Assembly: GCF_001746365.1 (NCBI RefSeq)
Contig: NZ_MJAJ01000008.1
Coordinates: forward strand, 124,001-188,000
Length of the DNA: 64,000 nucleotides
Direction: 5' to 3'
From: Streptomyces sp. LUP30
GTDB taxonomy: Bacteria > Actinomycetota > Actinomycetes > Streptomycetales > Streptomycetaceae
Below the pieces are notes generated by a model. The model made no database searches and had not been told where the DNA came from. It worked only from the letters and a program-made list of their open reading frames with translations. Each line of letters opens with the position of its first letter. Positions within the stretch are counted from its first letter, which is position 1. A program made the translations under genes and the position numbers. Shown piece by piece: positions 35,337 through 44,870 of the stretch.

Positions 35337-36620
35337 TCAGCCGGGCTCGGCGGCGGTCCCCGTGGCCTCCTCGTATCTCCACATCGCCCGCATCAGGTCG
35401 CTGTCGGGCCAGCCCTCGGGTTCGAGAGGGCGCAGTCGACGCGCGGCCTCCACACAGCGCGGGTCGCCGCGCAGCGCGAGGCCGCGGGCCGCGTGCACCC
35501 GGGTCTCCCGCAGTTCGTCGTCGAGGAGTCCGGCCAGCACGTCCTCGAGGCCGGGCGCCTCCCCGACGACGTGCGTCAACTGGTAGGCCGCCCGCTCGCG
35601 TACGGCGCGGTCCGGATCACGCGCCAGCGCGTAGAGGGCGTCGAGGCGCGCGGAACGCGTTTGCGCGCCCCCGTCTCCCGCACGCCACCCGAACAGGGTG
35701 GACGGCACCTCGCACCGCACCCGGGGATCGGGGTGGGTCGCGTACCGCAGCCCGAGCGCCCCGATCTCCTCGGCGTGTTCCTCGCCCTCGTCGGCCGCCG
35801 CGTCCAGCACGAGCGCCAGCACCTCGGGGTCCTCCTCCGTCGAGGCCCACGGGAAGAACAGCGCGAAGTCCCGCCCCGCGGGCGCCCGGGAGCCGTCGTG
35901 CGGGCCGCTGACGGCCATGAGCCGCAGCAGGTCCGCGGCGAAGAGGCGGCGCCCGCGGTCCGGGTGGTCGCGCAGGCCGGCGGCGGCCGCCCAGGTCGGT
36001 TCGTGCCGCCGCCAGGACAACCGGACCACCGCCTCCGTCCACACCGCGTGATCCCGGTCCGGCCGCACGAGCGCCCGCGCGAGCACCTCGTCGAACGGCG
36101 CCCCCTTCCCGAAGCGCTCCTCCAGCAGGATGAGCACCCCGGCATGGCCGTCGCGCACGGTCAGCCCACCCAGAGTGATCTGCTCGTAGTGGCAGAAGCC
36201 GTCCGGGTCCTCGACCCGCTCGCGCACCGCCGGCCCCGGGAGGCCCGTCCTGCGGCGCAGCTCGGCCTCCGGATCGGCGCCGGTCCAGAACCGGGCCCGG
36301 TCCAGCAGCTCCGTGCGCTGTTCGAACGTCAGCCGCACGGTCTCCGGCAGCAATGCCGAGGTCATGGCGGTCGAGCCGCCGTCCACCGCCCGCAGCAGCG
36401 GGGCCCCGCCGTCGGGCAGCGGGCGCAGCGGGTCTGCGCCGACCCCGACCAGCGCCTCGGCGATCTTCGCGTCGTACGCCGCGACGGCCGCACAGAGCAG
36501 GGGGAGACCGTCGGCCGGGTCACAGGTCTCCGGGTCCGCCCCGCCGGCCAGCAGTTCCCCGGCCGCTTCGGCGTCGCCCCGCCGGACGGCTTCGACCAGT
36601 TCCGTCGACCTCACGCGCAT
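35337..36620 (-). CDS. Ankyrin/HEAT-repeat protein
   Basis: 427 aa from ATG 36620. A GTG two codons later is better spaced from GGAGGG and may be the real start. Residues about 5-90 contain two ankyrin-like units (AVRRGDAEAAGELLAGGADPETCDPADGLPLLCAAVA and IAEALVGVGADPLRPLPDGG). From about 225 onward there are helical HEAT/armadillo-type repeats (DPDRAVRERAAYQLTHVVG and ELRETRVHAARGLALRGDPR). Such proteins are cytosolic protein-binding scaffolds. No catalytic motif and no signal peptide are seen. The partner is unknown, and the neighbours (ABC-F, ispE) do not suggest one. Confidence 0.8.
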   Translation of the reverse strand: MRVRSTELVEAVRRGDAEAAGELLAGGADPETCDPADGLPLLCAAVAAYDAKIAEALVGVGADPLRPLPDGGAPLLRAVDGGSTAMTSALLPETVRLTFEQRTELLDRARFWTGADPEAELRRRTGLPGPAVRERVEDPDGFCHYEQITLGGLTVRDGHAGVLILLEERFGKGAPFDEVLARALVRPDRDHAVWTEAVVRLSWRRHEPTWAAAAGLRDHPDRGRRLFAADLLRLMAVSGPHDGSRAPAGRDFALFFPWASTEEDPEVLALVLDAAADEGEEHAEEIGALGLRYATHPDPRVRCEVPSTLFGWRAGDGGAQTRSARLDALYALARDPDRAVRERAAYQLTHVVGEAPGLEDVLAGLLDDELRETRVHAARGLALRGDPRCVEAARRLRPLEPEGWPDSDLMRAMWRYEEATGTAAEPG

Positions 36621-36736
36621 CCCTCCCCCGGCCGGTCCCACGGTGTGACCGGCCGATGGAGCTTAGAGGGCGCGGGCCGCCCACGGCAGCCCGATTACCG
36701 GCAGCCGAACGGCCGCGCCACCGCAGGGCAGGAGTG

Positions 36737-37642
36737 CTACGCCGCGCCCCCGACGACCGTCGCACCCGGTGCCGGGCCCGACGCCACGCGCACGCTCCCG
36801 CAGGTCCCGGACGTGCGTAGCGCCCCCGCGATCCGGGCGGCGGCCTCGGGGTCGCGGGCGAGGAACGCGGTGGTGGGGCCGGAGCCCGAGACGAGGCTCG
36901 CGAGCGCCCCGGCCGCCCTCCCCGCGGCGAGCGTGTCCGCCAGCTCGGGGAAGAGCGAGAGGGCCGCGGGCTGGAGGTCGTTGGACACGGTGGCCGCGAG
37001 CGCATCCGGGTCGCCCTTGGCCAGGGCGTCGAGGAGTTCGCGCGAGGCGACCGGCTCGGGGACGTCCAGCCCCGCCGTGAGCCGGTCGAACTCCCGGAAC
37101 ACGGCCGGCGTCGACAGCCCCCGCCCGGCCATCGCGAACACCCAGTGGAAGGCGCCGCCGGTCTCCAGGGCCGTCAGCTTCTCGCCGCGCCCGGTGCCCA
37201 GAGCCGCCCCGCCCACCAGGCTGAACGGCACGTCGCTGCCCAACTCCGCGCAGATGTCGAGGAGTTCCTCGCGGGACGCGCCGACGCCCCACAGTGCGTC
37301 GCAGGCCAGCAGGGCGCCCGCGCCGTCCGCGCTGCCGCCCGCCATGCCCCCGGCGACGGGAATGTCCTTGGCGATGTGCAGATGCACGTCGGGGGTGCGG
37401 CCGTAGCGCCCGGCCAGGGCGATCGCCGCCCGCGCGGCCAGGTTCGTGCGGTCCAGGGGGACCTGGGCGGCGTCCGGCCCCTCGCAGGTGACGCGGAGCC
37501 CGGCGGCCGGGGTCACGGTGACCTCGTCGTACAGACCGACCGCCAGGAAGACGTTCGCCAGGTCGTGGAAGCCGTCCGCGCGGGCGGCGCCCACCGCCAG
37601 CTGCACGTTCACCTTGGCGGGCACCCGCACCGTGACGCTCAC
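36737..37642 (-). CDS. ispE: 4-diphosphocytidyl-2-C-methyl-D-erythritol kinase
   Basis: 301 aa from GTG 37642. It phosphorylates CDP-methylerythritol in the MEP pathway to isoprenoids. It is a GHMP kinase: [24 protein letters not shown] at the start, the phosphate loop [19 protein letters not shown] (residues about 95-113) and the last motif [14 protein letters not shown]. The start overlaps the rsmA stop by 4 bp (GTGA), so they are coupled, the usual actinobacterial rsmA-ispE pair. Confidence 0.97.
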   Translation of the reverse strand: MSVTVRVPAKVNVQLAVGAARADGFHDLANVFLAVGLYDEVTVTPAAGLRVTCEGPDAAQVPLDRTNLAARAAIALAGRYGRTPDVHLHIAKDIPVAGGMAGGSADGAGALLACDALWGVGASREELLDICAELGSDVPFSLVGGAALGTGRGEKLTALETGGAFHWVFAMAGRGLSTPAVFREFDRLTAGLDVPEPVASRELLDALAKGDPDALAATVSNDLQPAALSLFPELADTLAAGRAAGALASLVSGSGPTTAFLARDPEAAARIAGALRTSGTCGSVRVASGPAPGATVVGGAA

Positions 37643-38520
37643 GCGGACGCCTCCTCGGGGAGCTTGTGCTCGGCGATCCTGGCGAACTCCTCGACCGTGA
37701 GGGCCTCGCCGCGGGCCTGCGGGGAGACTCCGGCCGCCACGAGGGCGGCCTCGGCGCGCGCCGCGGAGCCCGCCCAGCCGGCCAGCGCCGCCCGCAGGGT
37801 CTTGCGGCGCTGCGCGAACGCCGCGTCGACGACGGCGAACACCTCGCGCCGCGACGCCGTGGTCGCGATCGGCTCGGTCCGCCGCACCAGCGACACCAGC
37901 CCGCTGTCCACGTTCGGCGCGGGCCAGAAGACGTTGCGCCCGATCGCGCCGGCCCGCTTGACGCGGGCGTACCAGTTGGCCTTGACGGACGGCACGCCGT
38001 AGACCTTCGAGCCGGGCCCGGCGGCGAGCCGGTCGGCGACCTCCGACTGGACCATGACGAGGGTGCGCTCGATGCTCGGGAACGTCTCCAGCATGTGCAG
38101 CAGCACCGGCACGGCCACGTTGTACGGCAGGTTCGCGACCAGCGCGGTCGGGGCGGCGCCCGGCAGCCCGGTCACCTGCATGGCGTCGGAGTGCACCAGC
38201 GCGAAGCGCTCCGCGCGCTGCGGCATGCGCGCCGCGATCGTCGCGGGCAGCGCGCCGGCCAGGACGTCGTCGATCTCGACGGCCGTGACCCGGTCGGCGG
38301 CCTCCAGCAGTCCCAGGGTGAGGGAGCCGAGCCCCGGGCCGACCTCGACGACGACGTCGTCGGGCCGGACCTCCGCGGTGCGGACGATGCGGCGGACCGT
38401 GTTCGCGTCGATCACGAAGTTCTGGCCGCGCTGCTTGGTGGGACGCACGCCGAGGACCGCCGCGAGCTCGCGGACGTCGGCGGGGCCCAGGAGGGCGTCG
38501 GGGGTGGGGCTGCTACTCAC
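37639..38520 (-). CDS. rsmA: 16S rRNA (A1518/A1519) dimethyltransferase
   Basis: 293 aa from GTG 38520 (also called ksgA). It dimethylates two adjacent adenines near the 3' end of 16S rRNA and acts in 30S maturation. Signatures are [18 protein letters not shown], motif [21 protein letters not shown] in AVEIDD, and the [11 protein letters not shown] catalytic motif near residue 130. The length is normal. It lies between rpfB and ispE, the usual order in actinobacteria. Confidence 0.97.
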   Translation of the reverse strand: MSSSPTPDALLGPADVRELAAVLGVRPTKQRGQNFVIDANTVRRIVRTAEVRPDDVVVEVGPGLGSLTLGLLEAADRVTAVEIDDVLAGALPATIAARMPQRAERFALVHSDAMQVTGLPGAAPTALVANLPYNVAVPVLLHMLETFPSIERTLVMVQSEVADRLAAGPGSKVYGVPSVKANWYARVKRAGAIGRNVFWPAPNVDSGLVSLVRRTEPIATTASRREVFAVVDAAFAQRRKTLRAALAGWAGSAARAEAALVAAGVSPQARGEALTVEEFARIAEHKLPEEASA

Positions 38521-38568
38521 GGGACCAGGGTACGGGGGTCCGCCGGCCCTCCCGGCCGCCGCCGGGCC

Positions 38569-40083
38569 TCACCCGTGCAGCCGCGTCCCGCAGTGCGGCC
38601 AGGGGCTCGCCCCGCGGCGCACGTACAGCTTCTTCGCGCGGAACGTCTGCTCCTCCGCCGGCGCGTCCTGAGGCCGTCCGCTGCCGCCGAGGTTCTGCCA
38701 GGTGCGGGTGTCGAACTGGTAGAGCCCGCCGTAGGTGCCCGAGGAGTCGACGGCGTTCGGCCGGCCGCCCGACTCGCAGGCGGCGAGCGACTGCCAGTTC
38801 AGGCCGTCGGCCCCCTGCACGGACGTCGGCCGCGGCTTCGTCCCGACCTTCACCACCTGGGTGCGCGGCGCCCGCACCACCTCGTCGCGGATCCGCCGCG
38901 GCCGCTGCCGCACCCCGTTGACGGTGCGCAGGGCGTACGTGATGCGGCGCAGCCCGGGCTGCCCGGCCCGCTCCACCACCTCCGTGCCCTTGAACAGCGA
39001 GGGGTCCTCGGTGCGGCGCACCGGGAACGGGATCTGCTCCTCGCGCACCTCCTGGGAGCCGGTGATCCGCAGCACGGTGACGGTCTGCCCGTCGCGCGGG
39101 AAGCTGCCCGGGTCGACGGAGGTGGTGTCCTGCCCGCGCAGGGTGATCCCGGCCGCCTGCACCGCCTCGCGCACGGTGGCCGCGTTGGTGCGGACGGTGC
39201 GGGCGCGGCCGTCGGCCATGACGGTGACGGAGCGCTCGGTGCGCACGTCCAGCGCCAGGCCGGCGCGCCCGATGGGCTGCGAACGCGAGACGGACATGTA
39301 CGCGCCCTCGGCTCGCACCCAGAGCTGCCGCAGCGCCTCCTCCACGGTGTGCGCGGTCGTCCACATGTCGTGGCGGTGACCGTCGAGGGTGAGCCGGACG
39401 GGACGTCCGTAGCGGACGGCGACCTCGTCGCCGCTGGTGAGGGCCGCGCCGGGGGCGGGCGCCACCACGTCGTGGGCACCCACCTTCACGCCCTCCTCGG
39501 CCAGGAGTTCGCCCACGTCGTCGGCGAAGGTGTGCAGAGTGCGCGGCTTGCCGTCGACGGTCAGCTCGACCGCCTTGTCCTCGGCGACGAAGGCGGTGGT
39601 GCCGCCGGCCAGGAACGCGACGACGAGCGCCTGCGGGAGCAGCCGGCGCATCGTCGACTCCGGGCGCTCGGCGGAGCGGGATCTGCGTCGGCGCGCGGCC
39701 CGCCCGCCCAGCTCGTCCTGTCCGGGCAGCGGCGCGGGCAGCTGGAGGGTCTCGGGCGGCCGGGGGCGGGACGCGTAGGGGTCGTGCGATCCGTGGGCCC
39801 CGTGCGCCGCGGGGGGCGCGTACGCCTCGTCGGCGGCCCAGGGCCCGTGCGCTCCCTGCGGCGCGCAGGGGTCGTGCGGCGCGGGCGCCGGGTAGGGCTC
39901 GTGAGGCCGGCGCGGCGGAGGCGGCTGAGGCGGCTCGAAGGCCTCGTACGCGGGCCGGTAGGTGTCGTCGTAGGTCCCGGGGGCCGCGTACACGCCGTAC
40001 GCGACCGTCTCGGCGTTGTGCAGGTCGACGTACGGCCCGCCACCGCCGTACGGCTCGTACTCGAGGTGCTGCGAGTTGCTCAC
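38569..40083 (-). CDS. rpfB: Resuscitation-promoting factor RpfB (muralytic)
   Basis: 504 aa from ATG 40083. Residues 1 to about 140 are a cytosolic Pro/Tyr/Gly-rich tail. A basic segment and a membrane anchor follow (RRLLPQALVVAFLAGGTTAFV, about 145-165). Outside lie three DUF348 ubiquitin-like repeats (starts near KAVELTVDGKPRTLHTF, RPVRLTLDGHRHDMWTT and RSVTVMADGRARTVRTN), a G5 domain with EVREEQIPFPVRR, and the C-terminal lysozyme-like domain with the catalytic Glu in LAACESGG and TYGGLYQFDTRTWQ. It cleaves peptidoglycan to promote spore germination and growth. S. coelicolor RpfB is SCO3150 from memory. The cytosolic tail is longer than in mycobacterial RpfB. Confidence 0.95.
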   Translation of the reverse strand: MSNSQHLEYEPYGGGGPYVDLHNAETVAYGVYAAPGTYDDTYRPAYEAFEPPQPPPPRRPHEPYPAPAPHDPCAPQGAHGPWAADEAYAPPAAHGAHGSHDPYASRPRPPETLQLPAPLPGQDELGGRAARRRRSRSAERPESTMRRLLPQALVVAFLAGGTTAFVAEDKAVELTVDGKPRTLHTFADDVGELLAEEGVKVGAHDVVAPAPGAALTSGDEVAVRYGRPVRLTLDGHRHDMWTTAHTVEEALRQLWVRAEGAYMSVSRSQPIGRAGLALDVRTERSVTVMADGRARTVRTNAATVREAVQAAGITLRGQDTTSVDPGSFPRDGQTVTVLRITGSQEVREEQIPFPVRRTEDPSLFKGTEVVERAGQPGLRRITYALRTVNGVRQRPRRIRDEVVRAPRTQVVKVGTKPRPTSVQGADGLNWQSLAACESGGRPNAVDSSGTYGGLYQFDTRTWQNLGGSGRPQDAPAEEQTFRAKKLYVRRGASPWPHCGTRLHG

Positions 40084-40199
40084 GCCGACACGCTCCAGGG
40101 GGTGGGCTCCGGATCGGGCCCCCAGAACCTAGCGGAGCGGCGGTCACTCTCCAAAGTGGCGCGGCTACCGAGAGTTGTGTTCGACTCCGTCGCCCGCCG

Positions 40200-41090
40200 T
40201 CAGTAGCCGAACGCGCGTGCCGTGTTCGCGGCGAGTGCGGTGGCCAGAGCGTCCTCGTGGACGCCGCGCACGGCGGCCAGGGCACGCACCGTGACCGGGA
40301 CGAGATACGGGGCGTTGGGCCGTCCGCGGTAGGGCGCGGGGGTCAGGAACGGGGCGTCGGTCTCCACCAGGATCAGTTCCGCCGGGGCCACGGCGACGGC
40401 GTCCCGCAGGTTCTGCGCGTTCTTGAAGGTGACGTTGCCGGCGAAGGACATGAAGTATCCGGCGCGGGCGCAGATCTCCGCCATCTCGGCGTCGCCGGAG
40501 TAGCAGTGGAAGACGGTGCGCTCGGGGGCGCCCTCCTCCTTCAGCACGCGCAGGACGTCGGCGTGGGCGTCACGGTCGTGGATGACCAGGGCCTTTCCGT
40601 GCCGCTTGGCCATCTCGACGTGCGCGCGGAAGGAGTACTCCTGGGCTTCCTTGCCCTCGGGGCCGGTGCGGAAGTAGTCCAGCCCCGTCTCGCCGACGCC
40701 CTTGACGTGCGGGAGCGCCGCCAGGCGGTCGATCTCGGCGAGCGCCTCGTCGAGCGCCGCCGCGCCGCCCGCCTTGCGGGCGCCCTGCCGGGACCAGTTG
40801 TCGGGATCGCCGTGCACGATGCGCGGCGCCTCGTTCGGATGCAGGGCGACCGCCGCGTGGACGCTGTCGTGCGCCGCCGCCGTCTCGGCCGCCCACCGGG
40901 AGCCCCGTACGTCGCAGCCGACCTGGACGACCGTCGTCACACCGACCGACGCCGCCTTCGCGAGGGCCTCCTCCACCGTGCCCGACTGCATGTCGAGGTG
41001 GGTGTGGGAGTCGGCGACCGGCACCCCCAGGGGAGCCGGAAGCGGCGGCGCGGCGCTGGTGTCGGCGTTCCTGCCGGCGTTCGAAGACAT
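40200..41090 (-). CDS. TatD-family metal-dependent DNase
   Basis: 296 aa from ATG 41090. It is a TIM-barrel hydrolase: metal ligands in ADSHTHLDM (residues about 26-34), E in VKGVGETGLDYFR, H in KALVIHDRDAHADV, H in FHCYSGD and D in LVETDAPFLTP. TatD enzymes are 3'-5' exonucleases or 3'-phosphatases for damaged DNA ends and quality control. The N-terminal 25 residues are an extra Ala/Pro leader. It stands upstream of rpfB in the same direction, as in other actinobacteria. Confidence 0.93.
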   Translation of the reverse strand: MSSNAGRNADTSAAPPLPAPLGVPVADSHTHLDMQSGTVEEALAKAASVGVTTVVQVGCDVRGSRWAAETAAAHDSVHAAVALHPNEAPRIVHGDPDNWSRQGARKAGGAAALDEALAEIDRLAALPHVKGVGETGLDYFRTGPEGKEAQEYSFRAHVEMAKRHGKALVIHDRDAHADVLRVLKEEGAPERTVFHCYSGDAEMAEICARAGYFMSFAGNVTFKNAQNLRDAVAVAPAELILVETDAPFLTPAPYRGRPNAPYLVPVTVRALAAVRGVHEDALATALAANTARAFGY

Positions 41091-41137
41091 GCCCCGATCC
41101 TACGGAAACGGCGCGCGCCCCCGGCCGACGCCCTTGC

Positions 41138-41593
41138 CTAGCCCGCCTTGCGGTGGAAGGGGTGCAGCAGATCGGAGAGATGCCAGTGGTGGTCGGCGTG
41201 CTCGGTGCGATCGCCGGTTCCACCGGTTCCGTCGCTCTCGCGCGCCTCGGAAGGCACCGCGGCCGCCGGCGTCGGCGCCGCCACGGGTCCGGCCGGGGGC
41301 GCCGCCTTGCGCGGGCGGGCGGCGTCGCGCACCGACGAGACCTGTCCGGCGCGCATGATCCGCACGATGTGTCCGTCGCAGTTCTGGCAGGCGGGGCGGC
41401 TCAGCGGCGACGGCACGACCCGGCCCTCCGCCACGTAGAGCACGAACTGATGTCCGTCGCCGTCGGTGTGGTGCTCGATCTCGTACGACTGCTCCCAGCC
41501 GTGCCCGCACCGCATGCAGGCGAAGGAGTACGACTCGTTGACGACGGCGCTCGCACCGTCCCGGAGGTCGGTCTGCCCTGTGATCTCACTCAT
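41138..41593 (-). CDS. Zinc-ribbon protein of unknown function
   Basis: 151 aa from ATG 41593. Residues about 20-80 carry two Cys pairs, CMRCGHGWEQSYEIEHH and CQNCDGHIVRI, as in zinc ribbons. Between them is a beta strand HQFVLYVAEGRVVPSP. The tail is Pro/Ala-rich and then His-rich (HADHHWHLSDLLHPFHRK). It is a conserved Streptomyces hypothetical with no known job. It may bind nucleic acid or metal. It lies 47 bp upstream of tatD and may be co-transcribed. Confidence 0.8.
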   Translation of the reverse strand: MSEITGQTDLRDGASAVVNESYSFACMRCGHGWEQSYEIEHHTDGDGHQFVLYVAEGRVVPSPLSRPACQNCDGHIVRIMRAGQVSSVRDAARPRKAAPPAGPVAAPTPAAAVPSEARESDGTGGTGDRTEHADHHWHLSDLLHPFHRKAG

Positions 41594-41937
41594 GCCAGCT
41601 CCTGCTGTCCGCTGGACAAGCGCTCCCGGCGCGGGAGTTCCCCCCGGAACGCCCTTGGGAGCGAGGGACGGGTGCGCCCCTGTCACCAGTGGACTCCTCG
41701 GCGGGCGCGAAGGCATCAGGTCTGCGCACTGTTGGAGGCGATTTGGACTTTCCTTGCCGAAGCGGCCCCGGCGAGGGGGCTGGACTTTGCTTTCGGCCAC
41801 CGCCCTTTGCCCCCGCATGGGGCGCATGCTCAGACGAAATGCGCCCTGCTCAGAGGGGGTGTGAGCCGGTTCACAGCACCTCGGCAACAGCCGTCACAGA
41901 CCCCTGGCGCAACCGTCACCCGAACGCGCGGGAACCC
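41594..41937. other. Structured intergenic region between rsmI and the zinc-ribbon gene
   Basis: This is a 344-bp gap with unusual structure. A hairpin GGGCGCAT/ATGCGCCC (41820-41827 and 41839-41846) probably ends rsmI. A second element, 41756-41797, has outer arms GCCGAA/TTCGGC with inner GGCCCC/GGGG pairing. TGGACTTT is repeated at 41744 and 41781, one copy just before and one inside that element. A TGTGA/TCACA inverted repeat lies near 41861. No coding frame is convincing. The elements lie upstream of the zinc-ribbon gene on the minus strand and could be a leader or a small RNA. Confidence 0.45.
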
Positions 41938-42810
41938 TCACAGTTCCCCCGCGTTCTTCGCCGCCACCACCGCGTCGAACACCTCGCGCTTGGGCAGTCC
42001 GGTCTCCGCCGCCACCGCCACGATGGCCTCCTTGCGCCGCTCTCCCGCCTCCTCGCGCACCCGCACCCGGCGCACCAGCTCCGCCGCGTCCAGTTCCTCG
42101 GGCCCGCGCTCGGGCGCGCCGGTGACGACGACGGTGATCTCGCCGCGCACCCCCTGCGCGGCCCACTCCGCGAGTTCGCCGAGCGGCCCGCGCCGCACCT
42201 CCTCGTACGTCTTGGTCAGCTCGCGGCAGACGGCGGCCCGCCGGTCCGCGCCGAACACCTCGGCCATCGCGGCGAGGGTGTCGTCGAGCCGGTGGGGGGC
42301 CTCGAAGTAGACGAGGGTGCGCCGCTCCTGCGCGACCTCCCGCAGCCGCGACAGCCGCTCCCCCGCCTTCCTGGGCAGGAACCCCTCGAAACAGAACCGG
42401 TCGACGGGCAGCCCGGACAGCGCCAGCGCGGTGAGCACGGCGGACGGGCCGGGGACGGCGGTGACGCGGACGTCCCGCTCCACGGCCGCGGCGACCAGCC
42501 GGTAGCCCGGGTCGGACACGGAGGGCATTCCCGCGTCGGTGACCAGCAGCACCCGCGCGCCGTTCACCAGCTCCTCGACCAGCTCGGGCGTGCGGGCGGA
42601 CTCGTTGCCCTCGAAGTAGGACACCACCCGCCCCTTGGTCGTCACGCCCAGCGCCTGGGTCAGCCGGCGCAGCCGCCGGGTGTCCTCGGCGGCGATGACG
42701 TCGGCGCCGGCCAGCTCTTCGGCGAGACGGGGCGGGGCGTCCGCGACGTCGCCGATGGGGGTGCCGGCGAGCACGAGGAGTCCGGAGGCGGTTCGGGGGG
42801 TGGCTGTCAC
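41938..42810 (-). CDS. rsmI: 16S rRNA (cytidine 1402-2'-O)-methyltransferase
   Basis: 290 aa. GTG 42810 was chosen for the GAGGATGG ribosome-binding site; longer frames lack one. It 2'-O-methylates C1402 of 16S rRNA. Family motifs are LLVLAGTPIGDVADAPPR (with Asp where GTPIGN is usual), IAAEDTRRLRRL, SYFEGNE, VTDAGMPSVSDPGY, AVPGPSAVLTALALSG and FEGFLPRK. The length is normal. It is divergent from pmt across 62 bp, so both promoters sit in a very small space. Confidence 0.95.
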   Translation of the reverse strand: MTATPRTASGLLVLAGTPIGDVADAPPRLAEELAGADVIAAEDTRRLRRLTQALGVTTKGRVVSYFEGNESARTPELVEELVNGARVLLVTDAGMPSVSDPGYRLVAAAVERDVRVTAVPGPSAVLTALALSGLPVDRFCFEGFLPRKAGERLSRLREVAQERRTLVYFEAPHRLDDTLAAMAEVFGADRRAAVCRELTKTYEEVRRGPLGELAEWAAQGVRGEITVVVTGAPERGPEELDAAELVRRVRVREEAGERRKEAIVAVAAETGLPKREVFDAVVAAKNAGEL

Positions 42811-42872
42811 GTTTCCATCCTCGCAGGGGAGAGACACGGGACTCACACAGACCTGTTCCCTACGATGGCGCG

Positions 42873-44621
42873 GTGACCAGTACCGCGTCCTCCATGGACT
42901 CAACGGACTACCGGCCGGGCCGGACGCCGCACGAGCGGCGGCCGTCGTGGCAGCAGCGGCTGCGCCGCTTCGGATACACGGCGGAGCCCTCCGCCGACGT
43001 CCGCGAGCGGCTGTCGCCGCCGTACGCGCAGCCCGGCCCGCGGTTGTGGCAGGCGCTCGGCGTCCCGCACGGGTGGGCCGACCGGATCGCGCGCTGGTCG
43101 CCGTGGGGAGGGCCGCTGCTGGTCACGCTGATGGCGGGGGTGCTGCGGTTCTGGAACCTGGGCAGCCCCAAGGCGGTGATATTCGACGAGACGTACTACG
43201 CCAAGGACGCGTGGGCGCTCGTCCACCGCGGGTTCGAGGTCAACTGGGACAAGAACGCCAACAATCTGATCCTGTCCTCGGGCGGTCACGTCGCCATTCC
43301 GACGGACGCGGCGTACGTGGTGCATCCGCCGGTCGGCAAGTACGTGATCGGTCTGGGCGAGCTGCTCTTCGGGTTCGACCCGTTCGGCTGGCGCTTCATG
43401 ACCGCCCTGCTGGGGACCCTCTCGGTCCTCCTGCTGTGCCGGATCGGCCGCCGTGTCTTCCGCTCCACGTTCCTGGGCTGCCTCGCGGGCGCCCTGATGG
43501 CCGTGGACGGGCTGCACTTCGTGATGAGCCGCACCGCGCTGCTCGACGGGGTGCTGATGTTCTTCGTGCTGGCCGCGTTCGGCTGTCTGGTCGTCGACCG
43601 CGACCGGGCCCGTGCGCGGCTCGCCGCCGCGCTGCCGCCGGACGCCGACGGCCGCTACCGCCCGAACGCGACGGTCGCGGAGACCACCGGCCTGGGCCTG
43701 CGGCCCTGGCGCTGGGGAGCCGGCCTGTTCCTGGGGCTGGCCATCGGCACCAAGTGGAACGGCCTCTACATCATGGTCGCGTTCTGCCTGATGTCCGTTC
43801 TGTGGGACGTCGGTTCGCGCCGGGTGGCCGGCGCCCGTCACCCGTACCGGACGGTGCTCAGGCGCGACACGGGTCTCGCCTTCCTGGCCACCGTCCCGGT
43901 CGCGCTGGTCACGTACCTGGTGTCGTGGACGGGCTGGATCCGCTCGGCCGCCGACGGCAAGGGCGGCTACTACCGCAACTGGGCGGCCACCGACGGCAAG
44001 GGCGGCCACTGGACGTGGCTGCCGGACTGGCTGCGCAGTCTGTGGCACTACGAGCACGAGGTGTACGAGTTCCACACCCACCTCACCTCGCCGCACCGCT
44101 ACCAGTCGAACCCGTGGAGCTGGCTCGTCCTGGGCCGTCCCGTGTCCTATTTCTACGAGTCGCCCGCGCCCGGCAAGGACGGCTGCCCGGCCGACGCGAG
44201 CGGGAAGTGCGCCCGCGAGGTCCTCGCGATCGGCACACCGCTGCTGTGGTGGGCGGCCTGCTTCGCCGTCCTCTACGTGCTGTGGCGCTGGCTGTTCCGG
44301 CGGGACTGGCGGGCGGGCGCGATCGCCTGCGGCATCGCGGCCGGCTATCTGCCGTGGTTCCTGTACCAGGAACGCACGATCTTCCTCTTCTACGCGGTCG
44401 TCTTCCTGCCCTTCCTCTGCCTTGCGGTGGCGATGATGATCGGCGCACTGGTCGGCCCACCGGGCGCGAACGACACCCGCCGAGTGGCAGGAGCGACGGG
44501 CGCGGGCGTCCTCGTCCTGCTCATCGCCTGGAACTTCATCTATTTCTGGCCCCTCTACACGGGCCAGGCGATCCCCATCGACTCCTGGCGCTCCCGGATG
44601 TGGCTGGACACCTGGGTCTAG
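42873..44621 (+). CDS. pmt: Polyprenyl-phosphate-mannose--protein mannosyltransferase
   Basis: 582 aa from GTG 42873. It has about ten membrane helices. The first external loop has the catalytic Asp-Glu pair in VIFDETYYAKDAW (residues about 101-113), as in GT39 O-mannosyltransferases. Further landmarks are MAVDGLHFVMSRTALLDGVLMFF and the late RYQSNPWSWLVLGRPVSYFYE. In S. coelicolor this gene (SCO3154 from memory) glycosylates exported proteins, and its loss gives phage phiC31 resistance and antibiotic sensitivity. The donor is mannosyl-polyprenyl-phosphate made by a separate enzyme. A strong hairpin ends the unit. Confidence 0.95.
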   Translation: MTSTASSMDSTDYRPGRTPHERRPSWQQRLRRFGYTAEPSADVRERLSPPYAQPGPRLWQALGVPHGWADRIARWSPWGGPLLVTLMAGVLRFWNLGSPKAVIFDETYYAKDAWALVHRGFEVNWDKNANNLILSSGGHVAIPTDAAYVVHPPVGKYVIGLGELLFGFDPFGWRFMTALLGTLSVLLLCRIGRRVFRSTFLGCLAGALMAVDGLHFVMSRTALLDGVLMFFVLAAFGCLVVDRDRARARLAAALPPDADGRYRPNATVAETTGLGLRPWRWGAGLFLGLAIGTKWNGLYIMVAFCLMSVLWDVGSRRVAGARHPYRTVLRRDTGLAFLATVPVALVTYLVSWTGWIRSAADGKGGYYRNWAATDGKGGHWTWLPDWLRSLWHYEHEVYEFHTHLTSPHRYQSNPWSWLVLGRPVSYFYESPAPGKDGCPADASGKCAREVLAIGTPLLWWAACFAVLYVLWRWLFRRDWRAGAIACGIAAGYLPWFLYQERTIFLFYAVVFLPFLCLAVAMMIGALVGPPGANDTRRVAGATGAGVLVLLIAWNFIYFWPLYTGQAIPIDSWRSRMWLDTWV

Positions 44622-44635
44622 CCGGGCGGACACGC

Positions 44636-44677
44636 GACGACGACCACGACGGGCAGTCCGCAGTCGTGGTCGTCGTC
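44636..44677 (+). terminator. Terminator of pmt
   Basis: GACGACGACCACGAC (44636-44650) and GTCGTGGTCGTCGTC (44663-44677) form a perfect 15-bp stem with a 12-nt loop, 15 bp after the stop. Confidence 0.9.
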
Positions 44678-44834
44678 GGGCGTTTCCGGTCGTCACGGGC
44701 CGGCCTCGGACGGCCCGGAGACGGTCCCGTGCACCGGTGCTCGCATCTGTTCTGTGGGCCGCAATGCCTGCCCCTCTCGCTCACAACTCCACACAGGCCC
44801 AAGGCTTGAGTGAGGATCGACACATCGGTGCATT

Positions 44835-44870
44835 AATGTCGATTTAGACATTTACAGATAAAATCTCCGC
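44835..44870 (+). promoter_or_regulatory. Leaderless promoter with palindromic operator for the beta-helix gene
   Basis: The 60 bp before the GTG at 44871 are strikingly AT-rich. TAAAAT (44859-44864) ends 6 nt before the GTG, so transcription should begin on the start codon itself. The palindrome AATGTC-gattta-GACATT (44835-44852) covers the -35 region and looks like a repressor or activator site. Confidence 0.6.

Noticed and set aside
40084..40199. A c-di-AMP (ydaO) riboswitch before rpfB, as known for other Streptomyces rpf genes
   Set aside because: The gap is only 116 bp and I see no ydaO-like conserved blocks.
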